NCBI GenBank assembly: GCA_964521025.1
Contig: CAZFPK010000010.1
Coordinates: forward strand, 28,377 to 92,376
Direction of reading: 5' to 3'
Length of the DNA: 64,000 nucleotides
Origin: DRTC01 sp964521025
GTDB lineage: Bacteria > Cloacimonadota > Cloacimonadia > Cloacimonadales > TCS61
Numbering within the stretch: the first letter of the stretch is position 1; each line of letters opens with the position of its first letter. Made by a program: the position numbers and the translations under genes. This document shows positions 25,048 to 33,815 of this stretch, in pieces. The notes beneath the pieces are model-generated. The model was given only the letters and a program-made list of their open reading frames with translations. It had not been told where the DNA came from and ran no database searches.

Positions 25048-27747
25048 ATGAAATCAAAAAAAACTTTAAAAGGATGTTTATTCACAATTTTAGGATTGTT
25101 CATATTAATTCTACTGATATTGATCTTAACACCAATTTTGTTCAAAGGAAAAATATTGGATAAAGTTCAAACTGAAATCAACAAAAACATAAATGCTAAA
25201 GTCGAATTCGAAGATTTTAATCTTTCGTTTTTCAAGAGTTTTCCTAATTTATCTTTTGAACTGACGAAATTAGAAGTAAGAGGAATTGGAAAATTCAGCG
25301 GTCAAAAATTGGCAACCATCAAGTCCATTTACTCTAATGTAAATGTGATGAGCGTTTTTAAAGATACGATCGAGATTAAAGCGGTTGTCGTCGAGGACCC
25401 CGTGATTTTAGCTAAAGTCCTGAAAGACGGCAGAGCAAATTGGGATATTGCTAAAGTTTCGGAAAAGACAACTTCCCAACAATCGACAAAGGGACCCGGA
25501 AAATTCAATATCGGGATGGAAAGATTCGAGATCAAAAATGCTTTCATTTCCTTTATCGATGAGCAAAATAAGATGAATGCGAATATCAAAGGTTTGAATT
25601 TTCTGCTGAAAGGCGGTCTTACACAAGATTTTTCCAACATTGATATAAAAACTTCCATAGAGCAGATCGCAGTTGTGTCGAGTTCAGATCAAGGTAATTT
25701 GAATGCAGTTATTAATGATCATAATGTCGCGATCAATGGAGATGTTTCCAAAGATTTTGTTGATTTGGATGTTGTTTCTTCAATCGCCGGTTTGGATGTT
25801 ACATTCGCTAAAATCAAATACCTGAAGAATACGAAGATTGAGATCAAAGCCGGTATCGAGATGGATATTCCCAATACGAATTTCACTTTCAAAGAAAATG
25901 ATGTGAAGATAAATCAACTTGCTCTCGGTTTCGATGGAAATATCCGGATGTTGGAAAAAGACCTGAAACTCGATGTTAAATTCGATGCGAAAAAGACAGA
26001 TTTTAAAAATATTCTTTCTTTTATTCCGGCAATTTACATGACAGATTTCAAAGACCTTGAAACTTCAGGTAAACTGGCTGTTAATGGTTATGTCAAAGGA
26101 ATAGTCAGCGAAAATTCGCTTCCTGCTTTCGGAGTAAATCTGCTGGTAGAGAATGCCATGTTCCAATATCCGGATCTACCGAAGTCGGTCGATAATATAA
26201 ATGTTAAAGTCAATGTTAAGAATGACGGCGGGGGAGAGGACAATACGAAAATCAATGTGGAAAAATTCCATCTCGAACTTGCCGGAAATCCATTCGATGC
26301 CAAACTTCATATTAAAAATCCGGTCAGTGATCCGCATATTTCCGGAAATCTTTTTGGAAAAATAGATCTTTCCAGTTTAAAAGATGCATTACCAATGCAG
26401 GATATCAGTTTGAATGGGAAAATCGAAACAAATGTCGATATTGCCGGCAAGATGTCGTCCATCGAGAAAAAGCAGTATGAAAAGTTCAAAGTCGATGGAA
26501 ATGTGAAACTCAATAATTTCAAATTCAAAAGCAAAGATTTTCCTCAAGAGGTTCTAATTAAAAATTCTTCTTTGAATTTTTCCCCAAAATTTGTTGAGCT
26601 TGCTTCTTTCAACTCGAAAATCGGGAAAAGTGATTTTAAACTTTCGGGTAAGATCGAAAACTTTTTACCTTTTGTTTTTAAGAATGAAACGATCAAAGGA
26701 AATTTTACTTTTAATTCCAATCTGCTCGATTTGAATGAATTTATAACGGAAGAAAAACCAAAAGATAAACCGGAATCCGAAGAAATTGTCCTGAAAGCGA
26801 TCAAAATTCCAGAGAATATCGATTTCAAACTTACATCCAACCTGAAGCAGATCTACTTCGATAAAATGGATATCAAAAACACGAAAGGGATAATCAGGGT
26901 CAAGAAAAGTAAAGCATCTCTGGAAAACCTGAAAATGAATATGTTACAAGGGAACATCACTCTCAATGGAAGTTATGATTCCAAAAATATCGAAAAACCA
27001 AAAGTGGATTTCGGCATGAAAATACAAAATTTTGATATTCCGACTGCATTTCATACATTCAATACGATGGAAAAACTGACTCCGATCATGAAAGATTGCA
27101 GAGGCAAATTCTCAACTGAATTGACTTTTAACAGTCAGCTCGACGGAACAATGCAGCCGATTTTGAATTCCATCAACGGAAAAGGAAATATTTCCTCTAA
27201 AAATATCCAGGTGATCAATCCGAAATCGATGGAAAAAATCGCTATTGCTTTGAAGATGGAAAAATATAAAAACTTCAGTTTAAAAGATTTTAAAGCGAGT
27301 TTCACGATCACGAAAGGAGTCCTGAAAGTTAAACCGTTCACCAATAAAATCCATAACTCCAAAGCAACGATCGGTGGGATCGTGAAGACCGATCAAACCC
27401 TGGATTTCGATGTGAAACTTTCCATTCCAAGATCAGAATTCACTTCCGGGATCAATAAAACCTATGATGATCTGATCAAGCAGGCGAATGCTGCCGGTTT
27501 GAAGTTTAAAGCAGTGGATAAAGTCGATGTTGATATTAAAGTTACGGGAAAAGTATCAGACCCGAAAGTGAAACTCGATATGAGTAAAAGTATCCAGAAA
27601 TTGAAGCAACAAATCAAAGATAAAATAAATGAAGAACTCGAGAAGAAGAAAAAAGAACTGGAAAATAAAGCCAAAGAAGAAGCGGATAAATTGTTGAAAG
27701 ATGCGGAAAAGAAGGCAAAGGATCTTTTGAAAGGGCTTTTTGATTGA
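25048..27747 (+). CDS. AsmA-family outer-membrane biogenesis protein
   Basis: 899 residues. One N-terminal membrane anchor (~8-32) is followed by an AsmA-type start (NINAKVEFEDFNLSFFKSFP) and long repetitive beta-rich sequence to ~850, then the AsmA C-terminal pattern (FDVKLSIPRSEF...KVTGKVSDPKVKLDM). The last 45 residues form a Lys/Glu/Ala-rich coiled coil. AsmA-like proteins bridge the periplasm and are linked to lipid or outer-membrane protein homeostasis. GGAGAC precedes ATG 25048. Confidence 0.88.
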   Translation: MKSKKTLKGCLFTILGLFILILLILILTPILFKGKILDKVQTEINKNINAKVEFEDFNLSFFKSFPNLSFELTKLEVRGIGKFSGQKLATIKSIYSNVNVMSVFKDTIEIKAVVVEDPVILAKVLKDGRANWDIAKVSEKTTSQQSTKGPGKFNIGMERFEIKNAFISFIDEQNKMNANIKGLNFLLKGGLTQDFSNIDIKTSIEQIAVVSSSDQGNLNAVINDHNVAINGDVSKDFVDLDVVSSIAGLDVTFAKIKYLKNTKIEIKAGIEMDIPNTNFTFKENDVKINQLALGFDGNIRMLEKDLKLDVKFDAKKTDFKNILSFIPAIYMTDFKDLETSGKLAVNGYVKGIVSENSLPAFGVNLLVENAMFQYPDLPKSVDNINVKVNVKNDGGGEDNTKINVEKFHLELAGNPFDAKLHIKNPVSDPHISGNLFGKIDLSSLKDALPMQDISLNGKIETNVDIAGKMSSIEKKQYEKFKVDGNVKLNNFKFKSKDFPQEVLIKNSSLNFSPKFVELASFNSKIGKSDFKLSGKIENFLPFVFKNETIKGNFTFNSNLLDLNEFITEEKPKDKPESEEIVLKAIKIPENIDFKLTSNLKQIYFDKMDIKNTKGIIRVKKSKASLENLKMNMLQGNITLNGSYDSKNIEKPKVDFGMKIQNFDIPTAFHTFNTMEKLTPIMKDCRGKFSTELTFNSQLDGTMQPILNSINGKGNISSKNIQVINPKSMEKIAIALKMEKYKNFSLKDFKASFTITKGVLKVKPFTNKIHNSKATIGGIVKTDQTLDFDVKLSIPRSEFTSGINKTYDDLIKQANAAGLKFKAVDKVDVDIKVTGKVSDPKVKLDMSKSIQKLKQQIKDKINEELEKKKKELENKAKEEADKLLKDAEKKAKDLLKGLFD

Positions 27748-27854
27748 TAAAAAGTATCCACTGATTACACGAATTTCACGAAAAAAACTTACCAAGTTTT
27801 AAAAAAATTTGTGAAGTTTTTCCAAGATGAAAATGTTGAATTTACTGAATGAAA

Positions 27855-27883
27855 ACTTGTTAAGTCTCAAAGACTTAACAAGT
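27855..27883. repeat. 13-bp perfect hairpin with 3-nt loop
   Basis: ACTTGTTAAGTCT and AGACTTAACAAGT pair around CAA. It is not followed by a T-run, so it is more likely a palindromic element than a terminator. Confidence 0.65.
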
Positions 27884-27900
27884 CAAATAAGTCGGAGAGT

Positions 27901-28035
27901 TTGTCGGATTTTTTAAACGAGTATAAAGAGGATTTCATTATTGCTAAGAATAAAGCAGAAAGATTGCAGGATTTAGCGGATGCTGAGCAATTGGAATTTA
28001 TTAAGAAAAAAGCAGAATGGATGATGAAAGGATAA
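27901..28035 (+). pseudogene. Probable relic of a small gene
   Basis: A 44-residue frame (LSDFLNEYKEDFIIAKNKAE, ending KKAEWMMKG) with no ATG start, only TTG 27901 directly after GGAGAG. Charged helical composition looks protein-coding. Its stop is immediately followed by the ATG of the next short frame (TAA-ATG). Confidence 0.35.
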
Positions 28036-28149
28036 ATGAAGAGGAAATATCAAAATAAATTTCTCAGGAAACCGGTGATACCAAAATTTGAAAGAAAAGG
28101 TTTTGTTGTTACTGAATGGGGAATAATTTTGCAGGAGTTAAAAGTTTAA
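28036..28149 (+). CDS. Short basic protein, possible relic
   Basis: 37 residues (MKRKYQNKFLRKPVIPKFER...), ATG directly after the preceding stop; an AAAGGA site overlaps the end of that frame. The conserved-looking GFVVTEWG segment suggests a real small protein family, but I cannot name it. It lies just before a toxin-antitoxin pair. Confidence 0.4.
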   Translation: MKRKYQNKFLRKPVIPKFERKGFVVTEWGIILQELKV

Positions 28150-28227
28150 TTTATTTAAAATCAAGGATATACAAAGAACTTGACTAATAATAAACTGAGA
28201 CACTAAAAAAAATCAAACGGAGGAACA

Positions 28228-28458
28228 ATGAGAGCATTAAAATTTATCAGACATCCTGTTCAAAACAAGATCATTATCGTATTACCTGAATCTTACGGGG
28301 ATAATGATGTTGAAATTACGATTACACCTTTAAAAAATGATAATACTAAAAAGGAAAATAATTTTGAGAAGTATTGCGGGTTTATGAAAGATATCAAAAT
28401 GGATACGGATGTGGAAATAGATAAAATGAGGAATGAATGGAAAAGAGATATCTATTAA
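28228..28458 (+). CDS. Antitoxin-like partner of a PIN-domain protein
   Basis: 76 residues; CGGAGGAAC precedes ATG 28228. The first ~35 residues (LKFIRHPVQNKIIIVLPES) resemble the beta-rich N-terminus of small antitoxins, and the C-terminus is charged (EIDKMRNEWKRDIY) as expected of the toxin-wrapping part. It overlaps the PIN gene by 22 bp, the usual antitoxin-first arrangement. Function is assigned from context. Confidence 0.7.
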   Translation: MRALKFIRHPVQNKIIIVLPESYGDNDVEITITPLKNDNTKKENNFEKYCGFMKDIKMDTDVEIDKMRNEWKRDIY

Positions 28459-28823
28459 ATACAAACTTATTGATTTATTACAGCAGGAATGAGTTCAAAA
28501 ATGAAGAAACCAAAATCCTGATTCGGAAAATCCTTAATGAATCTTTTAATATCTCATTTATAACTCAAATTGAATTTCTTGGATGGCAGAAGCATACGGA
28601 AGAATCTATAGCACAAGCAACAGAATTTATAAATTCAGCGAATACTTATCAACTGAACGATGAAATAATCGATAAAACGATCTCAATCCGTAGAGGAAAA
28701 AATATAAAGATTCCTGTTGCCATAATCGCTGTCACTTGTATGATAAACAATCTCACTCTTTTAACTCGAAATAATGAAGATTTTAACGGATTAGAATTAA
28801 AGATTAAAAATCCTTTTCAATAA
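28437..28823 (+). CDS. PIN-domain toxin with two catalytic acidic residues replaced
   Basis: 128 residues, normal for VapC-like toxins. Recognisable motifs are LLNTNLLIYY (family: LDTNILIYY), FITQIEFLGW, KIPVAIIAVTCMINNLTLLTRN (family: KIPDAIIAATA) and NEDF. The first Asp is Asn8 (AAT) and the third-motif Asp is Val94 (GTT), each one base from GAT; the Glu and the last Asp remain. PIN nucleases need these acids for Mg binding, so the RNase is probably inactive. The antitoxin upstream looks intact. Confidence 0.85.
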   Translation: MEKRYLLNTNLLIYYSRNEFKNEETKILIRKILNESFNISFITQIEFLGWQKHTEESIAQATEFINSANTYQLNDEIIDKTISIRRGKNIKIPVAIIAVTCMINNLTLLTRNNEDFNGLELKIKNPFQ

Positions 28824-28905
28824 AGTTAATTAAGAATTTGATTAAATAAACGAATCAATCAAATTTTTATGAATTTCATCTACAAAATTCTAAAAGAGGT
28901 GAACT

Positions 28906-30108
28906 TTGAACATTTTTAAATCAGACAGATGTTCGATCTGTAAAATGCATCGCGGAAACAGATTTTGTCTGCGGATCGGGAGAGATATCTGCTGGCATTG
29001 CTGTAATGAAAAAAGAGTCGATATGAGTTGTTCAGATTCCTGTCATTATGCAATGAAGCAGATAAAAAGAAAAACCGAACAAATATTCCAATATCAAACC
29101 AATGCGGATTCCGGCTATGAATTTATGGATCTGGTCGAGCAGGAAATGAAATACTGGTCACGGAAACCGCAGGAAGTTTTCGGCGGGAAAATCCCTCTCA
29201 AAATGTCTGTATCCAAAGAAGGAAGAGAAGAAATCGAAAAGTTGTTCAATGCGCTTCCATTATCCAACCGAACACCATTGATTTATTTAAAGGAAATTCT
29301 CGAACTGGAAAACCTGAAAGTCGATCCCCCTAAAGAGAGTGTGGAAGAATTCGCCATGAAATTCCTCGATAAGATCATCGAGCAGGATTGGGAAGGGACA
29401 ATTTCCTATTTGTATGATAACAAGCGGTATGAGGATAGGAAATTCCGGGAGAATTATCTTAACAGACTGAAAAGCAATAAGATAATTCAGAAAATGACGA
29501 CTTACGACCTGATCTCGTCTGCCCAAACTAAAGATCGCAAACAATTCCTCGTTCATTTTGAAATAAACCGGAAATACGATCTGACTCTACATCTTCTATT
29601 TGAAAATGGGAAATGGAAGATCCATAAGAAAATTATGGGAAAATTAGAGATTTATAATGGAGAAAAAGAAGCATACGAACAGGTTGCGGTGCTGCTTTCT
29701 AAAAATGAATTGGGAAATGCTTATGAATTACTGCAGAAATATTCCCAAATCTATCTCGACTCAGCGGATTTCAAATATTATTGGGGATTGTATTATTCCT
29801 TCCTGAAAAATAATGAGAAAGCCAAAAATTTCTTCTTCGATGCGCTGGAACTCGATCCGGAATTTACAGAAGCAAAATATAATTATGCTCTGATGCTGCA
29901 TGCGGAGAAAAAGATCGAGGAAACAAAAAAACAGTATCATGAAATTTTGGAACACGATCCTGAGGAACCTAAAACATTGAATAATCTTGCTTCTATCTTG
30001 ATCGATGAAAAGAACTTTGAGGAAGCAAAAAAATTGTTGGAAAAATGTTTGAAGGTCGCTCCGGAATTTGAGATCGCAAAAAAAAATCTGGAGAGAATTG
30101 ATCACTGA
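28906..30108 (+). CDS. Cys-rich zinc-finger / TPR protein
   Basis: 400 residues starting at TTG 28906 (GAGGTGA 5 nt upstream; no ATG fits). The first ~50 residues contain CSICKMHRGNRFCLRIG, CWHCC and CSDSCHYA, a probable treble-clef or double zinc site. A middle region (~145-235) looks like an NTF2/SEC-C-like fold (FLDKIIEQDWEGTISYLYDN ... HFEINRKYDL). The C-terminal ~150 residues are TPRs (AKYNYALMLHAEKK, PKTLNNLASILIDE). No family name can be given. Cytoplasmic. Confidence 0.7.
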   Translation: MNIFKSDRCSICKMHRGNRFCLRIGRDICWHCCNEKRVDMSCSDSCHYAMKQIKRKTEQIFQYQTNADSGYEFMDLVEQEMKYWSRKPQEVFGGKIPLKMSVSKEGREEIEKLFNALPLSNRTPLIYLKEILELENLKVDPPKESVEEFAMKFLDKIIEQDWEGTISYLYDNKRYEDRKFRENYLNRLKSNKIIQKMTTYDLISSAQTKDRKQFLVHFEINRKYDLTLHLLFENGKWKIHKKIMGKLEIYNGEKEAYEQVAVLLSKNELGNAYELLQKYSQIYLDSADFKYYWGLYYSFLKNNEKAKNFFFDALELDPEFTEAKYNYALMLHAEKKIEETKKQYHEILEHDPEEPKTLNNLASILIDEKNFEEAKKLLEKCLKVAPEFEIAKKNLERIDH

Positions 30109-30259
30109 CGACACGGATTGAACGGATTTACAGGATGATAATTTGAGTTAAACCTGCTTTAGCAGGACATGATTTAAGTTTGATATTTTTAGGTCTTGAC
30201 TAAAAAATCTGGGAGCGAAACAAAAAGATATATATTTGAAGAATTTATAGGAGGAATTA

Positions 30260-30472
30260 AAGAAAGAATTCTTTAATGTCATCATTGAAAAAGATATTGA
30301 TGGTTTTTATATTGCAATTGTTCCTGAACTAAAAGGTTGTCATACACAAGCAAAATCTCTCGATGAATTGATGAGAAGAACTGAAGAAGCAGTTCAATTA
30401 TGTTTGGAAGTCGAGGAGATGCCGGTTCATAATGAATTTGTAGCACTTCAAAGATTGGCAGTTTCAGTATGA
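30260..30472 (+). pseudogene. hicB: HicB-like antitoxin with lost start codon
   Basis: A 70-residue HicB frame (KEFFNVIIEKDIDGFYIAIV, PELKGCHTQAKSLDELMRR). A perfect AGGAGGA site (30249-30255) sits the right distance before codon AAG (30260-30262), exactly where ATG is expected, and no in-frame ATG/GTG/TTG exists near it. One base change (ATG to AAG) probably removed the start. It overlaps hicA by ATGA. A non-standard start cannot be excluded. Confidence 0.75.
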
Positions 30473-30694
30473 CAGTCTTTCCAGCTTTAACAGGTAAACA
30501 AATAATCCGAGTTCTCAAAAATCTGGATTTTATTGAAATTCGCATTAAAGGTAGTCATCATTTTCTGAAGCATTCTGACGGACGATCAACATTTATCCCG
30601 GTTCACTCAAAAGAAATAATAGGTAAGGGATTATTAGCGAAAAATTTTACGAGATTGTGAAATTTCAAGAACAGATTTTGTTAAATTATTATAA
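30469..30694 (+). pseudogene. hicA: HicA-like toxin with 3' frameshift
   Basis: HicA dsRNA-binding fold with the catalytic His (IKGSHHFLKH) and FIPVHSKEIIGKGLLAK. At the A5 run 30640-30644 the frame changes and stops at 30658-30660. Deleting one A restores LLAKILRDCEISRTDFVKLL and a stop at 30692-30694, matching the C-terminus of the intact HicA at 35567 (RSLIRNSGMSVDEFLRLLN). The encoded 63-residue product lacks the last helix. Confidence 0.8.
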
Positions 30695-30699
30695 TATAT

Positions 30700-30749
30700 C
30701 AATGTTTTTTATGAATTTCGTGTTATTAGTGTAATTTGTGGAATTAAAT
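30700..30749. repeat. Fragment of the ACACGGAT/ATTTCGTG-type element
   Basis: ATGAATTTCGTGTTATTAG and GTGTAATTTGTGGA match the right end of the element at 33672-33815. Another left-end fragment (GACACGGATTGAACGGATTT) lies at ~30105-30127, right after the TPR gene stop. Confidence 0.5.
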
Positions 30750-32189
30750 ATGAAAAACCTGATCAAAATCTCACCCAATATCCGGGAAATTCCGCCAACC
30801 GGAAATATGCGTGTCCCGGGTCGAATTTATGCCAATGAAAGACTGATTACTTCGATCATGAAAGATGATGCTCTGAAACAGGTCATGAAAGTTGCTTCGC
30901 TGCCTGGTATTCAAAAATATTCTTATGCCATGCCGGATGTTCATCAAGGTTATGGATTTCCCATCGGCGGAGTTGCAGCGTTTGATGTTGAGAGCGGAAT
31001 CATTTCTCCGGGAGGAGTTGGATACGATATAAATTGCGGAGTTCGTTTCATCAGGACAAACTTGTTTTATCCGGGAATAAAGGATCGGATGAATTATCTT
31101 GTCGAGCAGATTTTCAGGACTGTTCCGACTGGAGTCGGTTCTCGCAATGCGATCAAAAAACTGAATGTTCATGAATTGAAGAAGGTTCTGAAAAACGGAG
31201 CAGAATGGTCGATCCAAAATAAGTTTGGAAAAGAAAGTGACCTGCAAGCAATCGAAGATTTTGGAAAATTGAAAGAAGCAGATCCCGAAAAAGTGAGTGA
31301 GAGAGCCTTGAAAAGAGGATCGAATCAACTCGGGACACTCGGTTCGGGAAATCATTTTATCGAGATCGGAATTGTTACAAATATTTTCGACGAGAATATC
31401 ACTGAAGAATTCAGATTAGAAAAAGATCAAGTTGTGATCATCATTCATACCGGCTCGCGCGGACTCGGTCATCAGATCTGCGACGATTATGTTCACGAAA
31501 TGCTTTTCGAGAGCAATAAACTCGATTTCGAACTTCCTGACAAACAACTTGCATCCGTTTATATCCAATCCAAACTGGGAGATGATTATTTCGGAGCAAT
31601 GGCTTGTGCTGCCAATTTTGCCTGGGCGAATCGCCAGATCATGATGCATCTCATAAAGAAAACCATGATGCGAACTTTGAAGATAGACGAGTCAAATCTC
31701 GGTTTTGAATTGATCTACGATGTCTGTCATAACATTGCGAAATTCGAGGAACACGAGATCGAGGGTAAAATGAGACGAGTTTGCATTCATCGGAAAGGAG
31801 CAACTCGTGCTTTCGGTCCAAACAGGAAAGAACTCGTTTCTAAATTCCGGGAAACCGGACAACCTGTTATCATTCCCGGAGATATGGGAACGGAAAGTTA
31901 TCTCTGTGTGGCAACTGAGAAAGCGATGCAGGAAACTTTCGGTAGTTCTTGTCATGGAGCAGGAAGAATGATGAGTCGTCATCAAGCATTGAAAAATGCG
32001 GATTTTCCGAGTTTGATGGATGAGTTGAATAGGAAAAATATCATCGTCAAAGCAGCAAAGAAAAAGACTCTCATCGAAGAAAAGAGCGATGCTTATAAAA
32101 ATGTGACGGAAGTCGTGCAAACCATGCACGATGAAGGGATCATCAGGAAAGTTGTAAGGACTGTTCCGGTTGGAGTTATTAAAGGATGA
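30750..32189 (+). CDS. rtcB: RNA-splicing ligase RtcB
   Basis: 479 residues from ATG 30750; an in-frame GTG 12 bp earlier is possible, and neither has a strong ribosome site because a repeat lies directly upstream. Family motifs: GGVGYDINCGVRF (metal Cys), LGSGNHFIEI, IHTGSRGLGHQ, CHNIAKFEEH and the guanylylation region GSSCHGAGRMMSR. RtcB joins 2',3'-cyclic-phosphate or 3'-phosphate and 5'-OH RNA ends using GTP and Mn. Its activator archease is encoded 1.1 kb downstream. Confidence 0.95.
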   Translation: MKNLIKISPNIREIPPTGNMRVPGRIYANERLITSIMKDDALKQVMKVASLPGIQKYSYAMPDVHQGYGFPIGGVAAFDVESGIISPGGVGYDINCGVRFIRTNLFYPGIKDRMNYLVEQIFRTVPTGVGSRNAIKKLNVHELKKVLKNGAEWSIQNKFGKESDLQAIEDFGKLKEADPEKVSERALKRGSNQLGTLGSGNHFIEIGIVTNIFDENITEEFRLEKDQVVIIIHTGSRGLGHQICDDYVHEMLFESNKLDFELPDKQLASVYIQSKLGDDYFGAMACAANFAWANRQIMMHLIKKTMMRTLKIDESNLGFELIYDVCHNIAKFEEHEIEGKMRRVCIHRKGATRAFGPNRKELVSKFRETGQPVIIPGDMGTESYLCVATEKAMQETFGSSCHGAGRMMSRHQALKNADFPSLMDELNRKNIIVKAAKKKTLIEEKSDAYKNVTEVVQTMHDEGIIRKVVRTVPVGVIKG

Positions 32190-32225
32190 AACCTCACCTT
32201 GATCCTCTTCTGAGAGGAGAGGAAA
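32190..32225. repeat. Short palindromic repeat (ACCTCACCTTGATCC), copy 1
   Basis: ACCTCACCTTGATCCTCTTC then TGAGAGGAGAGGAAA; the arms CCTCTTC/GAGAGG form a small hairpin. It recurs at 32901-32935. Confidence 0.65.
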
Positions 32226-32228
32226 TAA

Positions 32229-32391
32229 AAAGGCTCGAGTTCACAGGAGCGAAGCGACGGTGGACTTGAGAATTTTTTGAATCGGACTCTCGACTTCATC
32301 CGGTTTTTGACCAATGGAGTTGAGAACAAATCGAGAAGAGAGCGTAATAACTGAACTCCATCTTCCATTAGTTGCCGGAGATGAAATTCAG
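32229..32391. repeat. Mixed repeat segment before the coiled-coil gene
   Basis: Holds a CTCGAGTTCACAGG...GTGGACTTGAGAA inverted element (32233-32272) that resembles the in-frame insert of ribD (34007-34037), then the second, decayed copy of the CTGAACTCCATC hairpin (32351-32391). Confidence 0.6.
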
Positions 32392-32419
32392 TCTTGAAAT
32401 CCAAAAAAGAGGAGAAAAA

Positions 32420-32890
32420 ATGGAAATTAACGCAAGTTTGTTAGTAGGATTGGCAATCGGTTTAATTGGAGTTATTATTGTCTGGTTAGGCGGTTTAGGT
32501 AAGAGAAGGTCATTATCAAAGGAACTTAAAGAATTAAAAAAACATCTCAATAATCAAATGGAAATCAATGCTAAAGGTACTGAAACTCAAAAAAAAGAGA
32601 TGGAAAAATTGAAAAAGAAAAATGAAAATCTCCAAGCAACTTTAGCAACTTTCAAAGCAAAAACTTCGACTGAAGAAAAAAGAATGTTATTAATCTATGA
32701 TAAGGCAATTCACTTGATGTATGAAAAAGCACCAGGATTTGCGACTACTTGGGAGATAATAATTAAAGAAGCAAAAGATGAATTAGATATGGCTGATGAT
32801 GGTTCGGAAAAATTAACAAAAAAAATAATTCGCCCTTCTTTATTCAGCAAAGCAAAATCGCTTTTAACAAACCAGGATAACAATGAATAA
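32420..32890 (+). CDS. Single-span membrane protein with coiled coil
   Basis: 156 residues from ATG 32420 (AGAGGAGA upstream). The N-terminal helix (~6-27, LLVGLAIGLIGVIIVWLGGL) is followed by a Lys/Glu-rich coiled coil (~32-85) and a C-terminal globular part with no recognised family. It lies between rtcB and archease, in the same direction, but repeats separate it from both, so co-regulation is uncertain. Confidence 0.65.
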   Translation: MEINASLLVGLAIGLIGVIIVWLGGLGKRRSLSKELKELKKHLNNQMEINAKGTETQKKEMEKLKKKNENLQATLATFKAKTSTEEKRMLLIYDKAIHLMYEKAPGFATTWEIIIKEAKDELDMADDGSEKLTKKIIRPSLFSKAKSLLTNQDNNE

Positions 32891-33259
32891 ATTTTCAAAA
32901 ACCTCACCTTGATCCTTTCCTGAAAGGAGAGGAAAACACCTCTCCATCAATATCAAGAAGTCCGTTTTATCTCCCTTTGTCAAAGAGGATTCTGTAACAT
33001 TAATCATACAAGTTTATCCGTTAACTTGTTGTATTCTTTGCCTTTAAAGACTATTTAGAAATCTCCCCTCAATTTTGGTCTTAAACCTGTTTCTGGGAGA
33101 TGCCTATAAAAATCCATTGAAAGTCCTTTTTCCTCGATATGAGATGAAGAATAGTCTTTCATAACTCTGAATCTCTTTTCATAATCTTTCATAAATTATG
33201 TTACACTACCTCAAAGAGAGAATTAAAGAGGTTCGGGAGATGATTGGGATGAGTAAATT
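32891..33259. other. Intergenic region before archease
   Basis: Contains the second copy of the ACCTCACCTTGATCC repeat (32901-32935). A 21-codon frame from ATG 33198 (MLHYLKERIKEVREMIGMSK) ends in an ATGA overlap with the archease start; it could be a leader or a relic. No other gene is seen. Confidence 0.45.
32901..32935. repeat. Short palindromic repeat (ACCTCACCTTGATCC), copy 2
   Basis: ACCTCACCTTGATCCTTTCC then TGAAAGGAGAGGAAA; CCTTTCC/GAAAGG arms. The arm changes relative to copy 1 (CTCTTC...GAGAGG to CTTTCC...GAAAGG) largely preserve pairing. Confidence 0.65.
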
Positions 33260-33673
33260 ATGAAAACCTACAAAATAATCCCACACACCGCAGATTTCTC
33301 TTTCCAGATTTTTGGGAAAGATTTGGAGGAGTTATTCATTAATTCTGCTTTTGCGTTAATCGATATTATATTTGGAGAGAAACTTCCCGAATATTCAAGG
33401 CTTAGGAAAATCAAAATCAAACTGAAAAGTTCTGACCAGGAAAGTTTACTCATCGATTGGCTTCGAGAAATACATTTTCAGGCAATCGTAGAAAAGCAAG
33501 CAGTCAGGAAAATCAATTATTTGACTTTGAAAGATTCTACAATTTCAGCAGAAATAGAAATTCAGAATACTGAAAAACATCCCGAAAACGAGATCAAAGC
33601 GATAACTTACAGCGATATTCAAGTAAAAGAAGAAAATAGTCAGTTTAGTTTTGTTGTTGTCTGTGATGTTTAA
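33260..33673 (+). CDS. Archease (RtcB activator)
   Basis: 137 residues, the standard size. Starts KTYKIIPHTADFSFQIFGKD (family: PHTAD), with LLIDWLREIHF and the C-terminal EIKAITYSDIQVKEEN ... VVVCDV. Archease promotes RtcB guanylylation and multiple turnover. The stop is directly followed by an ACACGGAT-type repeat. ATG 33260 overlaps an upstream tiny frame. Confidence 0.92.
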   Translation: MKTYKIIPHTADFSFQIFGKDLEELFINSAFALIDIIFGEKLPEYSRLRKIKIKLKSSDQESLLIDWLREIHFQAIVEKQAVRKINYLTLKDSTISAEIEIQNTEKHPENEIKAITYSDIQVKEENSQFSFVVVCDV

Positions 33674-33815
33674 TAGAACACGGATGAAACTGATAAAAAG
33701 GATTTTCGCGGATAGAAACTTGAAATTGAACGGTTTTTTTGTGATTACATCAAAAGTCCGACTTCGTTTTAGTATGAATTTTTTTAGTGAAATTCGTGTA
33801 ATTTGTGGATAGTTT
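33672..33815. repeat. ~145-bp MITE-like element (ACACGGAT...ATTTGTGG)
   Basis: Begins AATAGAACACGGATGAAAC and ends GTGAAATTCGTGTAATTTGTGG. Related ends are seen at 27755-27790, 30105-30140, 30700-30745 and 37905-38062, always exactly between genes. No open reading frame inside. Confidence 0.6.

Larger units (their letters stand above)
27748..28227. other. Repeat- and relic-containing intergenic region
   Basis: Starts with a fragment of the ACACGAATTTCACG-type element (27760-27790), then a 13-bp hairpin (27855-27883), then the two short frames listed separately (27901-28149). Confidence 0.5.
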
